A DNA stretch of 47,970 nucleotides from an uncultured Collinsella sp. (GCA_958352845.1 CATWQC010000015.1:1-47970); one strand, 5' to 3'; numbered from the stretch's first letter, positions 23,071 to 31,954 are shown. The notes: generated from the letters alone by a model not told the origin. Made by a program: numbers and translations.

Positions 23071-26000
23071 TTATGCCTCCTTAATGGGTGCCAGCGCCTG
23101 AGCCAGATCGGCAGACGTCAGCGGTCGCAGGGACACCTCAAAGCTGAAGCTCTCAAAACGGGTGCGATAGGAATCGAGCACCTCGGAACCCCAAGAGTTC
23201 GAGCCAAGGCCGAGCAGCTGGTCGTTGATGTTGACCGTAACCGTTTCGCCCGGGACAAGATCGTAGACATGCTTGGCGTTATCGATAGCCTCGCAGCTAT
23301 AGGGCCATGCGGAGAACGAGAACGGATTGGAAGCGGCGTCGCTCGGACGCGTCACGACCAGACCGTCACCGTGGCTGGAGCGCAGGGCGACCCAGCGGGT
23401 ACCCTCGCGGTTGGCGCAGTCCTGGGGCATAACGTAGGGCGTGAACATGTCGTCGACCGTAGTGCGGTAATGACCGACCGGGTTGGCGCGCAGCGAGTCC
23501 GGATAGTTCTCGCCCGGGCCGTGGCCATACCACTCGACGGCACGATCACAACCGGGAACCTCGAAGGAGATGCCGATGCGCGGGATAATGTCCGAATAGT
23601 CGCCGTAGGGCTCGCCGGAAACCTTGAGGTCGACGCGGCCACTCGGAAGCACGGTATAGACGAGCTCGACGCGCATGCCGAACGCGCGGACGGGAGGAGC
23701 GATACGCTGGCTCACGGTAACGACGACCGCATTGCCGTCCTGCTTCCAAGAAACCTTGCGGGTGGACGTCTGCATTACATCGATGAAGTTATCCTTCCAC
23801 AGGGAGTCGTACTCCTGAGCGTGGTTATCGACGAGCGGATGCCAAAAACCAACCTGGGGACCAGAGGCCATGACGTCACGGCCGGATGCCTTCCACTTGC
23901 TCACGGTGCCGTTTACCTTGCTGAAGGTCAGCTCGCCGTTGAGGGAGTGAATGCGAATCTCCTGCTCGGTCTCCTCGACCGTAAGCTCAGGACGAGCTGG
24001 GGCGGCGATGGCCGGCGCCGGATGGTTTGCGATGGCAAACTGGCTTGCACCCAGCTGGAACATCGGCTCGCACCAGACGTGAGCGGCCATGGTGTAGGCG
24101 CGCACGGTCAGCAGGGTCTCGCCTACCGCGGCCTCGCGAATCACCAGCGGAAGCTGGACGGACTCGCCGGGGGCAACCGCACCGGGCATGAGCGTCTTGC
24201 GGCAGACCACGTCGCCGTCCACCAGGGTCTCCGCCGACAGGCAAACATCCTCGAGGGTGGTAAACCAGCGCTTGTTGGTGACAGTCAGCTCGCCCGCCTC
24301 GGCGTCATAAGCCATGCGAACCGGGCAGATGACCTGGCCGTACTCGGTAAGGCCCGGGCTCGGCTGCTGCCAGGGGAACACCATGCCATCGATGCAGAAG
24401 TTGCTGTTGTTGGGGTAATCGCCGTTGTCGCCGCCATACATATCGTAGGCAATGCCGTCCTCGGTCACAGCAGCCAGACCGTGGTCGCACCATTCCCAGA
24501 TAAACTGGCCTTGGATGCAATCCCAGCGATCGAAGACCTCCTGATACTCGGACAGGCCTCCGGGGCCGTTGCCCATGGAGTGACCGTACTCGCAGTTGAT
24601 GCGCGGCTTGGGGAATGGATGCTCACCAAAGTCGTTCATCTGCGACACGCGGGAGTACATGGTGGAGATAACGTCGACGGTATCGGCGTTGCGATCCTCC
24701 TCGTAATGGACCGGACGACCATCGAGCTCGTGAGCCTTGGCGTACATCGCGCGGATGTTGCAGCCATAGCCGCTCTCGTTGCCCATCGACCACATAATGA
24801 TGCAGGCGTGATTGCGCTCCTGCATCACCAGGCGCTCAATGCGGTCGACGTAAGCCGGCTCCCATGCCGGGTCGTCGGTGACCAGGGCGATATTGCCGAT
24901 ATTCTCGAAGCCGTGGCTCTCCATATCGGTCTCGGCGACCAGCATGATGCCATACTCGTCGCACAGCTCGTAAAAGCGCGGGTCGTTGGCGTAGTGGGAC
25001 GTGCGCACCGCGTTGATGTTGTGCTGCTTCATGAGCTCCAGGTCGCGGCGCATGCGATCGAGGCCCACGGCGCGGCCCTTGTGATCGTCGTGATCGTGGC
25101 GGTTGACGCCATGCATCTTAAAGTAAGTGCCGTTGAGGTAGATATGATTGCCCTCGACCGTCACCTCGGCAAGACCCTGGCGATGCGGGACGTACTCGCT
25201 GACCTGGTCACCGTCGTAGACCTCAAACGTAAGGTCGTAGAGGAAGGGGTCCTCGGGATTCCAGAAGTGGGCATCGGTCACGCCGCACTCGGCATGGCCG
25301 TCGACGCACTCGCCCGCAGCCACCACGTTCTCGCCATCGCTGAGCGTAAACACAACGCGGGAAGAGCCCTCGGCAACCGTATCGAGCGTAATCAGAGCGG
25401 TATCGCCCTCGCGGTGCGTGCGAAACCTAAAGTCGACCAGGTGCGCGGCGGGACGCTGCACAAGGTACACATCGCGGAAAATGCCCGAGGCCCACCACAT
25501 ATCCTGGTCCTCGATATAGCTGCCATCGCTGTACTGCAGGACCTTGACCGCAAACAGGTTGTCGCCCTCGACGAGCGCGTCGGTCACGTCGAACTCGGCA
25601 GACAGGCGCGAGCCCTTGGTCATGCCGATAAACTGGCCGTTGACGTACAGCTCGCCATAGCTCTCGATGCCGTCGAAGCGAATGATCTCGCGAGCGCCGG
25701 CGGGAACAGCGGGAAGATTGACGATGCGCTGGTAGACGCCCGTGGGGTCGTCGGAGGGAACGAACGGCTGGTCCACCGGGAACGGGAAACCCTCGTCGGT
25801 ATAGGCAAGATTGCCATAGCCGTCCACCTGCCACAGGTGCGGAACCTCCACGTGATCCCACTCGGGCTTGTACGTGGAGAGTTCCTCGTTGGAGACGGCA
25901 GCGGGGCCCTCAAAGAGGCGGAACTGCCACGAGCCGGACAGCTGGACAAACCCGCGCGACAGCTCGCGGCTGTACGTTGCAGCGAGATCGGCGGTCTCGT

Positions 26001-26079
26001 AACCCATAAAGTACGCATGGGGTGCCAGGCGGTTCCTGTGGGTGAGCGCTTGGTTTTCCCAATCGTTAATGGCGTCCAT
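23071..26079 (-). CDS. ebgA: GH2 beta-galactosidase, EbgA/LacZ type
   Basis: The protein has 1002 residues and the five-domain LacZ architecture: sugar-binding jelly roll (about 45-210), Ig-like domain, TIM barrel (about 315-600), a second Ig-like domain, and the C-terminal small chain (about 720-995). The acid/base Glu435 is in SMGNESGYG and the nucleophile Glu497 in INCEYGHSMGN. There is no signal peptide, so it is cytoplasmic, cutting lactose or imported galactosides (including pectic galactan fragments, as a possibility). It is preceded by three GTGCAACCGGTTGT operators and is divergent from the LacI-family gene at 26460. No permease gene accompanies it in the window. Confidence 0.93.
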   Translation of the reverse strand: MDAINDWENQALTHRNRLAPHAYFMGYETADLAATYSRELSRGFVQLSGSWQFRLFEGPAAVSNEELSTYKPEWDHVEVPHLWQVDGYGNLAYTDEGFPFPVDQPFVPSDDPTGVYQRIVNLPAVPAGAREIIRFDGIESYGELYVNGQFIGMTKGSRLSAEFDVTDALVEGDNLFAVKVLQYSDGSYIEDQDMWWASGIFRDVYLVQRPAAHLVDFRFRTHREGDTALITLDTVAEGSSRVVFTLSDGENVVAAGECVDGHAECGVTDAHFWNPEDPFLYDLTFEVYDGDQVSEYVPHRQGLAEVTVEGNHIYLNGTYFKMHGVNRHDHDDHKGRAVGLDRMRRDLELMKQHNINAVRTSHYANDPRFYELCDEYGIMLVAETDMESHGFENIGNIALVTDDPAWEPAYVDRIERLVMQERNHACIIMWSMGNESGYGCNIRAMYAKAHELDGRPVHYEEDRNADTVDVISTMYSRVSQMNDFGEHPFPKPRINCEYGHSMGNGPGGLSEYQEVFDRWDCIQGQFIWEWCDHGLAAVTEDGIAYDMYGGDNGDYPNNSNFCIDGMVFPWQQPSPGLTEYGQVICPVRMAYDAEAGELTVTNKRWFTTLEDVCLSAETLVDGDVVCRKTLMPGAVAPGESVQLPLVIREAAVGETLLTVRAYTMAAHVWCEPMFQLGASQFAIANHPAPAIAAPARPELTVEETEQEIRIHSLNGELTFSKVNGTVSKWKASGRDVMASGPQVGFWHPLVDNHAQEYDSLWKDNFIDVMQTSTRKVSWKQDGNAVVVTVSQRIAPPVRAFGMRVELVYTVLPSGRVDLKVSGEPYGDYSDIIPRIGISFEVPGCDRAVEWYGHGPGENYPDSLRANPVGHYRTTVDDMFTPYVMPQDCANREGTRWVALRSSHGDGLVVTRPSDAASNPFSFSAWPYSCEAIDNAKHVYDLVPGETVTVNINDQLLGLGSNSWGSEVLDSYRTRFESFSFEVSLRPLTSADLAQALAPIKEA

Positions 26080-26111
26080 GGTGATGCTCCTTCGTCATCG
26101 TAGTGATTCTT

Positions 26112-26169
26112 GTGCAACCGGTTGTCCTTATCTTACGGGCGATGTAAAAAACTGTGCAACCGGTTGTCC
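26112..26169 (-). promoter_or_regulatory. ebgA promoter with two GCAACCGGTTG operators
   Basis: The operators are centred at 26119.5 and 26161.5 (42 bp apart). On the minus strand TTGCAC from the upstream operator, an 18-nt spacer and TAAGAT (26135-26130) form a -35/-10. This is the same architecture as the pectin promoters, but with a different operator. Confidence 0.72.
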
Positions 26170-26172
26170 GCT

Positions 26173-26199
26173 GAACGGTCGATTTGGCCGGGTTAACGG
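26173..26199. promoter_or_regulatory. 27-bp direct-repeat element, copy 4
   Basis: GAACGG at 26173 and TAACGG at 26194, period 21 bp, with a TCGATTTGGCCGG core. It begins 11.5 bp from the upstream operator centre, about 10 bp (one helical turn) closer than copies 1 to 3, and its middle lies near -63. Confidence 0.62.
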
Positions 26200-26214
26200 T
26201 GCAACCGGTTGTAC
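26199..26214. promoter_or_regulatory. Third GTGCAACCGGTTGTAC operator
   Basis: An operator of the same type centred at 26206.5, 45 bp from the second one, on the side of the divergent LacI gene. The remaining stretch to 26368 shows only a small CTGAGT/ACTCAG hairpin near 26236 and no gene. Confidence 0.7.
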
Positions 26215-26368
26215 AATCGCAACACTTATGTCACCCTGAGTATCGAAACTCAGCGCAAGACATCGTTCTTAAGCTCGTAGGCAACCTCCACGCCCGCTGA
26301 TATCTCACCCACACGAGACGTATTCGATTCCGGCTTGGTTGCAAAACGACACCGGTCACCGGATATCA

Positions 26369-26398
26369 TGAACGCTGTTCAGGCGCACTATATATAGT
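26369..26398 (+). promoter_or_regulatory. Candidate promoter of the ebg LacI-family gene
   Basis: TATATAGT at 26391-26398 is a good -10. A TGAAC-GCT-GTTCA palindrome at 26369-26381 overlaps the -35 area and may be another operator. No good -35 hexamer is seen. Confidence 0.45.
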
Positions 26399-26459
26399 AA
26401 GCTGTATTCGCACTAGCCCGTATCAGTGACAACATCGACCGCATTTTCCAGGAGACGCC

Positions 26460-27476
26460 ATGACCCAACCAGTTCGCACCGCACCTACGCTTGCCGAGGT
26501 TGCCGCAGCTGCCGGCGTGTCGCGCTCCACGGCATCGCGCGCCCTCAACGATTCGCCCCGCATTAGCGAGGAAACCAAAAAGCGCGTCCGCGCGGCGGCC
26601 AAGGAAGTCAATTTTGTCCCCAACGCTCGTGGCCGAGCGCTCGCTGTCGGGCGCACGGAAATCATCGCCGTGCTCGTGACCGAGCCTCTGAGTGAACTCT
26701 TCAGCGACCCCACCTATAGCGAGTTTTTGAGCGGCATTACCGAGGAACTGTCGGAGTCGTCCTATCTGCCCGTTATCTTGCAGGCGTCTTCTACGCATGA
26801 GCGCAACCGCGCACGCGAGCACTTTGAGCGCCGCTCGTTCGACGCCGTGATCGACGTCTCTCCCTACAAAGGCAGCGAGCTGCTCGAGGTGCTGCGCGAG
26901 CTGGGCGTACCCACCGTGTTGTGCGGCCAGCTCGAGGGCCACCCCTATCGCGATGTGTTCTCGACGGTCTACTCTGACGACGAAGAGGGCGGACATTTTG
27001 CGGCACTCGCCATGAAGGATCGCGGGCGCAAAGATATCGTCGCCGTGTTGGGACCGCAAGACAACCCCGCTGTTGCCGACCGCCTGCGCGGCTACCGCGC
27101 CGTCTTGGGCGAAGACCTCCCAGACGCAAACGTTATCTATACCGGCTGGAACAGCGGAGACGGCTATCAGGCCATGCACCAGATCCTCGCGCGCGAGATT
27201 GCTTTCGATGGCGTGCTCTGCGGATCGGACCGTATCGCGGCTGGCGTCATCACCGCACTCAACGAGGCAGGCCTATCCGTTCCTGCGGACGTTTCTGTCG
27301 TCGGCTTCGACGATCACGAGATTGCGGCGCGCTGCGTCCCCGCGCTCACGACCGTCCGCCAGCCCCTGCGCGAAGAAGGACACATGGCCGCCAACATTGC
27401 GCTCGACATGATCAAGGGTGCCGAGCCCACCACCTCCGTGATGCACATGCAGCTGATCCAGAGAGACTCGCTATAA
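26460..27476 (+). CDS. LacI-family transcriptional regulator of the ebg operon
   Basis: A 338-residue regulator: HTH at about 10-32 (LAEVAAAAGVSRSTASRAL), hinge through residue 60 (FVPNARGRALAVGRT), then a two-lobed sensor domain with VIDVSPYKGS, SVVGFDDHEIAARCVPALTTVRQP-type closing segments (shown in part) typical of GalR/LacI repressors. It is divergent from ebgA with three palindromic operators between, which makes it the likely repressor of ebgA-ebgC. AGGAG lies 6 nt before the ATG. It is the only plus-strand gene in the first 31 kb. Confidence 0.9.
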   Translation: MTQPVRTAPTLAEVAAAAGVSRSTASRALNDSPRISEETKKRVRAAAKEVNFVPNARGRALAVGRTEIIAVLVTEPLSELFSDPTYSEFLSGITEELSESSYLPVILQASSTHERNRAREHFERRSFDAVIDVSPYKGSELLEVLRELGVPTVLCGQLEGHPYRDVFSTVYSDDEEGGHFAALAMKDRGRKDIVAVLGPQDNPAVADRLRGYRAVLGEDLPDANVIYTGWNSGDGYQAMHQILAREIAFDGVLCGSDRIAAGVITALNEAGLSVPADVSVVGFDDHEIAARCVPALTTVRQPLREEGHMAANIALDMIKGAEPTTSVMHMQLIQRDSL

Positions 27477-27480
27477 GAAA

Positions 27481-27680
27481 CTGGGGGCAGGCTTTCCGCC
27501 AGACAGTTGTTGCGGAAAGCCTGCCCCATTTGAGCGCTCATTCTGGGGCACAGTTTCCGTTAGACAGCTCAACCGGAAACTGTGCCCCATTATTTTGCCG
27601 AATACTGGGTCGCGCTTTCCCAGAGGACCCCCTTTGGGAAAGCGCGACCCCTTCTGGACGCAGATTCCGGGTTGTAGTTT
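27481..27680. repeat. Tandem array of long hairpins with 62-bp period
   Basis: Units begin at 27481, 27543, 27605 and (degenerate) 27667. The first three each form a perfect hairpin of 15-16 bp: 27484-27499/27512-27527, 27544-27559/27574-27589 and 27607-27621/27636-27650. The stems share a pattern (GGG-, then TTTCC) but differ in sequence while staying fully paired. The first may terminate the LacI gene. The array ends at the insertion sequence. Confidence 0.85.
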
Positions 27681-27692
27681 CCCGGCGCACGA
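27681..27692. repeat. Left copy of the IS target duplication
   Basis: CCCGGCGCACGA, identical to 29164-29175. Twelve bases is longer than the 8-9 bp usual for IS256 elements. Confidence 0.75.
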
Positions 27693-29163
27693 TCGCGCGA
27701 ATTTTTGTGGTGTAAGAGGGGGGGCCGCGTCAGCGCCCCCTGCGCCTAAGGCTATTCCGCAACGCCGTGGCGGTCAAGGACCTCCCTTATGACCTCGTGC
27801 GCGGCCAGCCTGACCGCCTCGAGCCTCTCGCCCTCGAGCGGTTCCGGGGCCGGGGCCGGGGCGGACGCGCGGGCGGCCGACTCGGGCGCGGCGACCCGGT
27901 GGGCGGCCCACCTGCCCTCCTCTCCGGCGAGCACCGCGCACACGAGCCGCATCATGGACGCCTCGGAGGGGAACGACTGCACCGAGCGGTACCTCCTCTT
28001 GATCTCGCGGTTCGCGCGCTCCTGCACGTTGTTCGTCCTGATCTTCTGCCAGTGCTCGCGGGGGAAGGACATGAAGGCGAGCGCGTCCTCCCTCGCGCCC
28101 TCGAAGACGTCGCCGGCCGCGCGGGAGAGGGCGCGCACCCTGGGCGCCGCCAGGTCCCACGCCGCGCGGGCGACGTCGGCGTCGGCCTGCCCCGCGCACG
28201 CCCGGACCAGGTCGGCGGCGAGCGCCTGGCCGGCGAGGCTGTGGACGTGGCCCCTGATGTCGCGCTGGAGGTGCGTCAGGCACCGCTGCCAGGAGCAGCC
28301 CGGCAGGACCCTGGAGACGGCGGCGACGAGCCCCGCGTGGGCGTCGGACACCGCGAGCCTCACGCCGCGCAGGCCCCTGTCCCTGAGGGAGCCGAGGAAC
28401 TCGGACCAGGCGGCCTCGCTCTCGCTGTCGAAGCAGGCGCAGCCGAGGAACTCCTTGTGCCCGGAGGACGACATGCCGATCGCCGTGACGAGCGCGACGC
28501 TCGCGTAGCGCCCGCCGGTCCTGCACTTCATGTAGGTCGCGTCGAGCCACACGTAGGGGTGCTCGCCCTCGATCGGCCGGGTCCTGAACGCCTCGGCCTC
28601 CTCGTCCAGCCCGGCGCACAGCGCCGACACCTCGGAGCTGGACAGCGACGAGACGCCGAGCTCCTCGGCGACGAGCCCGACCTTGCGGGTGCTCACGCCA
28701 GCGACGTACATCTCGCGCACGAGCGCGACCATGGACGCCTCGACGCGCGTGTAGCGCTCGAGTATGCCCTCGGGGAAGTAGGTCCCCTCGCGCAGCTTGG
28801 GGACCCGCAGCTCGAGGTCGCCGAGGGAGGTCGACAGGGACCTCTCGCGGTAGCCGTTCCTGCTGTTGACGCGCTCGGGCGACCTGGAGCCGCGGGGCGC
28901 GCCGCAGGCCTCCTGCGCCTGGGAGTCCATCAGGGCGTTGACCACGGACTGGATCACCTCCCTGCCGAACTCCCTCAGGTCGTCGCACCGCGAGAACAGC
29001 GCGAGCAGGGCCTCGGTCTGGGGCCGGTCGAGGCCGAGCCCCCGGTCCGGCTGGGATAGAATGTCGCTGTGGGCCATCGTCTTTCCTTTCGTCGAATATC
29101 TAGGCACTGACGATTCTAGGCGATGGCCCTCCCTTGCTTCTTACACCACGACTGTGCGCGCTA
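27693..29163 (-). mobile_element. IS256-family insertion sequence with 12-bp target duplication
   Basis: The element is 1471 bp. Its ends are about 25-bp imperfect inverted repeats (TCGCGCG...GTGGTGTAAGA on the left, TAGCGCG...GTGGTGTAAGA on the right, 18 of 25 matching). The 12-bp sequence CCCGGCGCACGA directly abuts both ends (27681-27692 and 29164-29175), which fixes the boundaries. One transposase gene fills it. It is strikingly GC-richer than its neighbours, which suggests arrival from another high-GC actinobacterium. Confidence 0.82.
27752..29077 (-). CDS. IS256-family (mutator type) transposase
   Basis: The protein has 441 residues and the DDE catalytic order: first Asp in VWLDATYMKCR, second Asp in LAVSDAHAGLV, and Glu in NNVQERANREIKRRYRSVQSF. 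The upstream Cys/His region GCSWQRCLTHLQRD is typical of the family. The frame is intact, so the element may be active. ATG at 29077 with AAGGAAAG 4 nt upstream; an extension to 29107 is not needed. An Ala/Pro-rich stretch near the C-terminus (SAARASAPAPAPEP) is unusual. Codon use is strongly G/C-ending compared with aspS next to it. Confidence 0.93.
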   Translation of the reverse strand: MAHSDILSQPDRGLGLDRPQTEALLALFSRCDDLREFGREVIQSVVNALMDSQAQEACGAPRGSRSPERVNSRNGYRERSLSTSLGDLELRVPKLREGTYFPEGILERYTRVEASMVALVREMYVAGVSTRKVGLVAEELGVSSLSSSEVSALCAGLDEEAEAFRTRPIEGEHPYVWLDATYMKCRTGGRYASVALVTAIGMSSSGHKEFLGCACFDSESEAAWSEFLGSLRDRGLRGVRLAVSDAHAGLVAAVSRVLPGCSWQRCLTHLQRDIRGHVHSLAGQALAADLVRACAGQADADVARAAWDLAAPRVRALSRAAGDVFEGAREDALAFMSFPREHWQKIRTNNVQERANREIKRRYRSVQSFPSEASMMRLVCAVLAGEEGRWAAHRVAAPESAARASAPAPAPEPLEGERLEAVRLAAHEVIREVLDRHGVAE

Positions 29164-29175
29164 CCCGGCGCACGA
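29164..29175. repeat. Right copy of the IS target duplication
   Basis: CCCGGCGCACGA immediately outside the right inverted repeat. Confidence 0.75.
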
Positions 29176-29205
29176 CGGCAAGCCTCCAAACCATGACGTC
29201 ACGAC

Positions 29206-29242
29206 ATAAAAAACGAGGGAAGACACACGTCCTTCCCTCGTT
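29206..29242 (-). terminator. Terminator of aspS
   Basis: An 11-bp stem (29212-29222 with 29232-29242), a 9-nt loop, and TTTTTTATG on the minus strand. Confidence 0.88.
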
Positions 29243-29265
29243 GCAAGCAAGATGTAGCCGCTCGC

Positions 29266-31053
29266 CTACATCAGGCGCAGGCTGACGTCCTTGAGCTGGG
29301 CGCCACTAACGGTACTCGGGGCACCCGACATGAGGTCGGAGCCGCTGGCCGTCTTGGGGAACGCCATGACGTCGCGGATGGAGTCGGAGCCGGTAAGCAG
29401 CATGCACACGCGGTCCAGGCCCAAAGCGAAACCGCCCATCGGGGGCGCACCAAACTTGAGGGCCTCCATGAGGAAGCCAAACTGCGACTCGGCGCGCTCC
29501 TCGGTAAAGCCCAGGAGCTTGAGCATGGACATCTGCATCTCGGCGTTGTGGATACGCATACCGCCGCCGCCGGCCTCAAAGCCGTCCATGACAAAGTCGT
29601 AGGTGCAAGAACCGGCTGCCAACGGGTCGGCCTCGATCTTGGCGATGTCGGTCTCGGTCGGCAGGGTAAAGGGCTGGTGCTCGGCAGCGTAAGCCTTGCG
29701 GTCCTCATCCCAATGGAACAGCGGGAAGTTGACGACCCACAGGAAGTCGTGACCCTCGCGCTTGATCTCGAGCGCATTGGCCATGTGGGAACGCATGCCG
29801 CCCAGGATCTCGTCAGAGAGCAGGCGCGGGCCGGCGGCGAACATCACAAGGTCGCCGGGCTCGACGTCCATGCGCTCGCGCAGAGCCGCCATCTCCTCGT
29901 CCGAGAAGAACTTGACGATGGGGCTGTTGATAGAGCCGTCCTCGCGGAAGGCGATCCAAGCCAGACCCTTGGCGCCAAACGTGGAGGCCACGCCGGCGAG
30001 CTTATCGATCTTGGCACGTGCCCAGGCACCGGCGCCCTTGGCGTTGATGGCCTTGACGACAGAGCCCTCCTCGTTTGCGGCAGTCGCAAAGACCTTGAAC
30101 TTGGAGTGGGCGAAGATGTCGGTCAGGTCGACCAGGTGCATGCCATAGCGGGTATCGGGCTTGTCGGAGCCATAGGTGTCCATGGCCTCCCAGTAGTCCA
30201 TGCGACGCAGCGGCGTGGGCATCTCGACACCCATGCGGCCGAAGGCATCGGCCAGGACCTCCTCGAGCGCGCTCATGACATCGTTCTGGTCCACGAAGGA
30301 CATCTCGATATCGACCTGAGTGAACTCGGGCTGGCGGTCGGCACGCAGGTCCTCGTCGCGGAAGCACTTGGCAACCTGGTAGTAGCGCTCGACACCACCG
30401 ACCATGAGCAGCTGCTTCAGGAGCTGCGGGGACTGCGGCAGGGCGTAGAAGTTACCCGGCTGGATGCGGCTGGGGACGATGAAGTCGCGGGCGCCCTCGG
30501 GCGTGGACTTGAACAGGGAGGGCGTCTCGACCTCCATGAACTCACGGTTGTGCAGTGCCTCGCGAATGGCAAAGGTGAAGTCGGAGCGCAGCTTGAGGTT
30601 GGCCATCATTTCGGGACGACGGAGGTCCAGATAGCGATAGCGCAGGCGGGTGTCCTCGCTGGTCTCGATGCCGTCCTCGATCTGGAACGGCGGGGTGACG
30701 GACGTATTGAGTACCTCGGCGTGGTCGGTCAGGACCTCGATCTCGCCGGTCGCGAGCTTGGTGTTGGTGGTCTCCTCGCCACGAGCGCGCACGACGCCGT
30801 GGATCTTGATGGGCCACTCGGGACGCATGGTCTCGGCGATCTTAAAGGCATCGCCGTCGGAGTGCTCGGGGTCGAAGGTGAGCTGCGTGATGCCCTCGCG
30901 GTCGCGAAGGTCGCAGAAGATAAGGCCGCCGTGATCGCGGCGACGGCTCACCCAACCGGTGAGGGTGACCTCTTCGCCCACGTTCTCGAAGCGAAGCTCG
31001 CCGCAGGTACGGGTGTGCATGGAATGCTCATCGATGGGACGGGTCTGGCTCAT
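29266..31053 (-). CDS. aspS: Aspartyl-tRNA synthetase
   Basis: A 595-residue bacterial-type AspRS that charges tRNA-Asp (or tRNA-Asp/Asn if non-discriminating). It has the N-terminal anticodon-binding OB fold (RTCGELRFENVGEEVTLTGWV region), class II motif 2 (CFRDEDLRADRQPEFTQVD), the bacterial GAD insertion (about 310-420) and motif 3 (GGFALGLDRVCMLLTG). AGGAGG lies 9 nt before the ATG. It is divergent from serB across about 250 nt that hold no clear riboswitch or T-box. Confidence 0.96.
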   Translation of the reverse strand: MSQTRPIDEHSMHTRTCGELRFENVGEEVTLTGWVSRRRDHGGLIFCDLRDREGITQLTFDPEHSDGDAFKIAETMRPEWPIKIHGVVRARGEETTNTKLATGEIEVLTDHAEVLNTSVTPPFQIEDGIETSEDTRLRYRYLDLRRPEMMANLKLRSDFTFAIREALHNREFMEVETPSLFKSTPEGARDFIVPSRIQPGNFYALPQSPQLLKQLLMVGGVERYYQVAKCFRDEDLRADRQPEFTQVDIEMSFVDQNDVMSALEEVLADAFGRMGVEMPTPLRRMDYWEAMDTYGSDKPDTRYGMHLVDLTDIFAHSKFKVFATAANEEGSVVKAINAKGAGAWARAKIDKLAGVASTFGAKGLAWIAFREDGSINSPIVKFFSDEEMAALRERMDVEPGDLVMFAAGPRLLSDEILGGMRSHMANALEIKREGHDFLWVVNFPLFHWDEDRKAYAAEHQPFTLPTETDIAKIEADPLAAGSCTYDFVMDGFEAGGGGMRIHNAEMQMSMLKLLGFTEERAESQFGFLMEALKFGAPPMGGFALGLDRVCMLLTGSDSIRDVMAFPKTASGSDLMSGAPSTVSGAQLKDVSLRLM

Positions 31054-31309
31054 ACCAGTGATCCTCCTTTATGGATCTGTGCCGCCCCGTGTCGTTCCGG
31101 GCGGCGTCGTACAGATTTGCCCAGCCTGCGTAAACCGCGCAGCCAGACATGGCGTTCTATCTTATCGCACCCGCGTCGATGTGCCGCGAAAAAGTAGCTC
31201 TTGCCCAAAGACTTGACGGAGACGAAACAATTGACGCACCGTGGCCGTCGCCAAGGCGCGCCGCGTGCGACAATGTACCCCAATACAACTGCACTCGGAA
31301 AGGCCCGTC

Positions 31310-31945
31310 ATGACCGCACGCCTCATCGTTATGGATATCGACTCCACGCTCATCAACCAAGAGGTCATCGACCTGTTGGGCGAAGAGGCCGGCGTGGGCG
31401 AGCAGGTGGCACAGATCACCGAGCGCGCCATGCGCGGCGAGCTAGACTTTAAGCAAGCGCTCGAGGAACGCGTGGGGCTGCTCGCCGGCCTGGACGAGAG
31501 CGTATTCGAGCGCACCTTTGCGCGCGTGACGTTTACCCCCGGCGCGCTGGAGCTTGTGCGCTCGGCACACAGCAAGGGCTGGAAGGTTGGCGTGGTAAGC
31601 GGCGGCTTCCACGAGGTCGCCGACAAGATCGTGGCCGCCGCGGGCATCGACTTTTGCCTCGCTAACCGCCTGGAGGTCGTGGACGGCAAGCTCACCGGCA
31701 AGCTGGCGGCAGACATTGTGACCAAGGAATCCAAGCTCATCCAGCTGCTGGATTGGGCAGTTGAGTGCGGTGTCGACATGGCCCACACCGTCGCGATCGG
31801 CGACGGCGCCAACGACATCCCCATGATTCAGGCCGCGGGTACGGGCATCGCGTTTTGCGCCAAGCCCAAGACGCGCGAAGCCGCCCCGTTTGCCATCGAC
31901 GAGCGCAACCTGATGCTCGCCATGGACATCATCCTGCGCGACTAG
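31310..31945 (+). CDS. serB: Phosphoserine phosphatase
   Basis: A 211-residue HAD-superfamily SerB hydrolysing O-phosphoserine to serine. Motif I is DIDSTLI (nucleophile Asp9), motif II VVSGGF, motif III Lys near LAADIVTKESK, and motif IV GDGANDIPM. It lacks the N-terminal ACT domain of longer SerB forms, which is common in bacteria. ATG at 31310 with GGAAAGG 6 nt upstream; an open frame back to 31241 is leader. Confidence 0.92.
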   Translation: MTARLIVMDIDSTLINQEVIDLLGEEAGVGEQVAQITERAMRGELDFKQALEERVGLLAGLDESVFERTFARVTFTPGALELVRSAHSKGWKVGVVSGGFHEVADKIVAAAGIDFCLANRLEVVDGKLTGKLAADIVTKESKLIQLLDWAVECGVDMAHTVAIGDGANDIPMIQAAGTGIAFCAKPKTREAAPFAIDERNLMLAMDIILRD

Positions 31946-31954
31946 CCGATCCGT

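Noticed and set aside
21454..26103. A 1549-codon open frame on the plus strand opposite the permease, ebgC and ebgA
   Set aside because: It is the antisense shadow of three well-supported genes in a GC-rich genome; the translation is low-complexity with no domain pattern and crosses gene boundaries.
27481..27680. CRISPR array, because of the regular 62-bp period
   Set aside because: The units are self-complementary throughout and differ in the stems; there are no identical repeats separated by unique spacers and no cas genes.
27767..29059. Long open frames on both strands within the insertion sequence
   Set aside because: The very high GC gives few stop codons; only the frame with the DDE residues is coding.
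27707..29149. Insertion sequence ends placed at the 11-bp GTGGTGTAAGA repeats
   Set aside because: The 8-9 bp flanks at these positions do not match; moving both ends out by 14 nt gives a 12-bp duplication and longer inverted repeats.
29548..31197. A 549-codon plus-strand open frame opposite aspS
   Set aside because: Shadow of the aspS gene, without ribosome site or domain.
31054..31309. T-box or other riboswitch between aspS and serB, or before hisS
   Set aside because: No specifier-loop or T-box sequence and no leader terminator was seen; the leaders are short.
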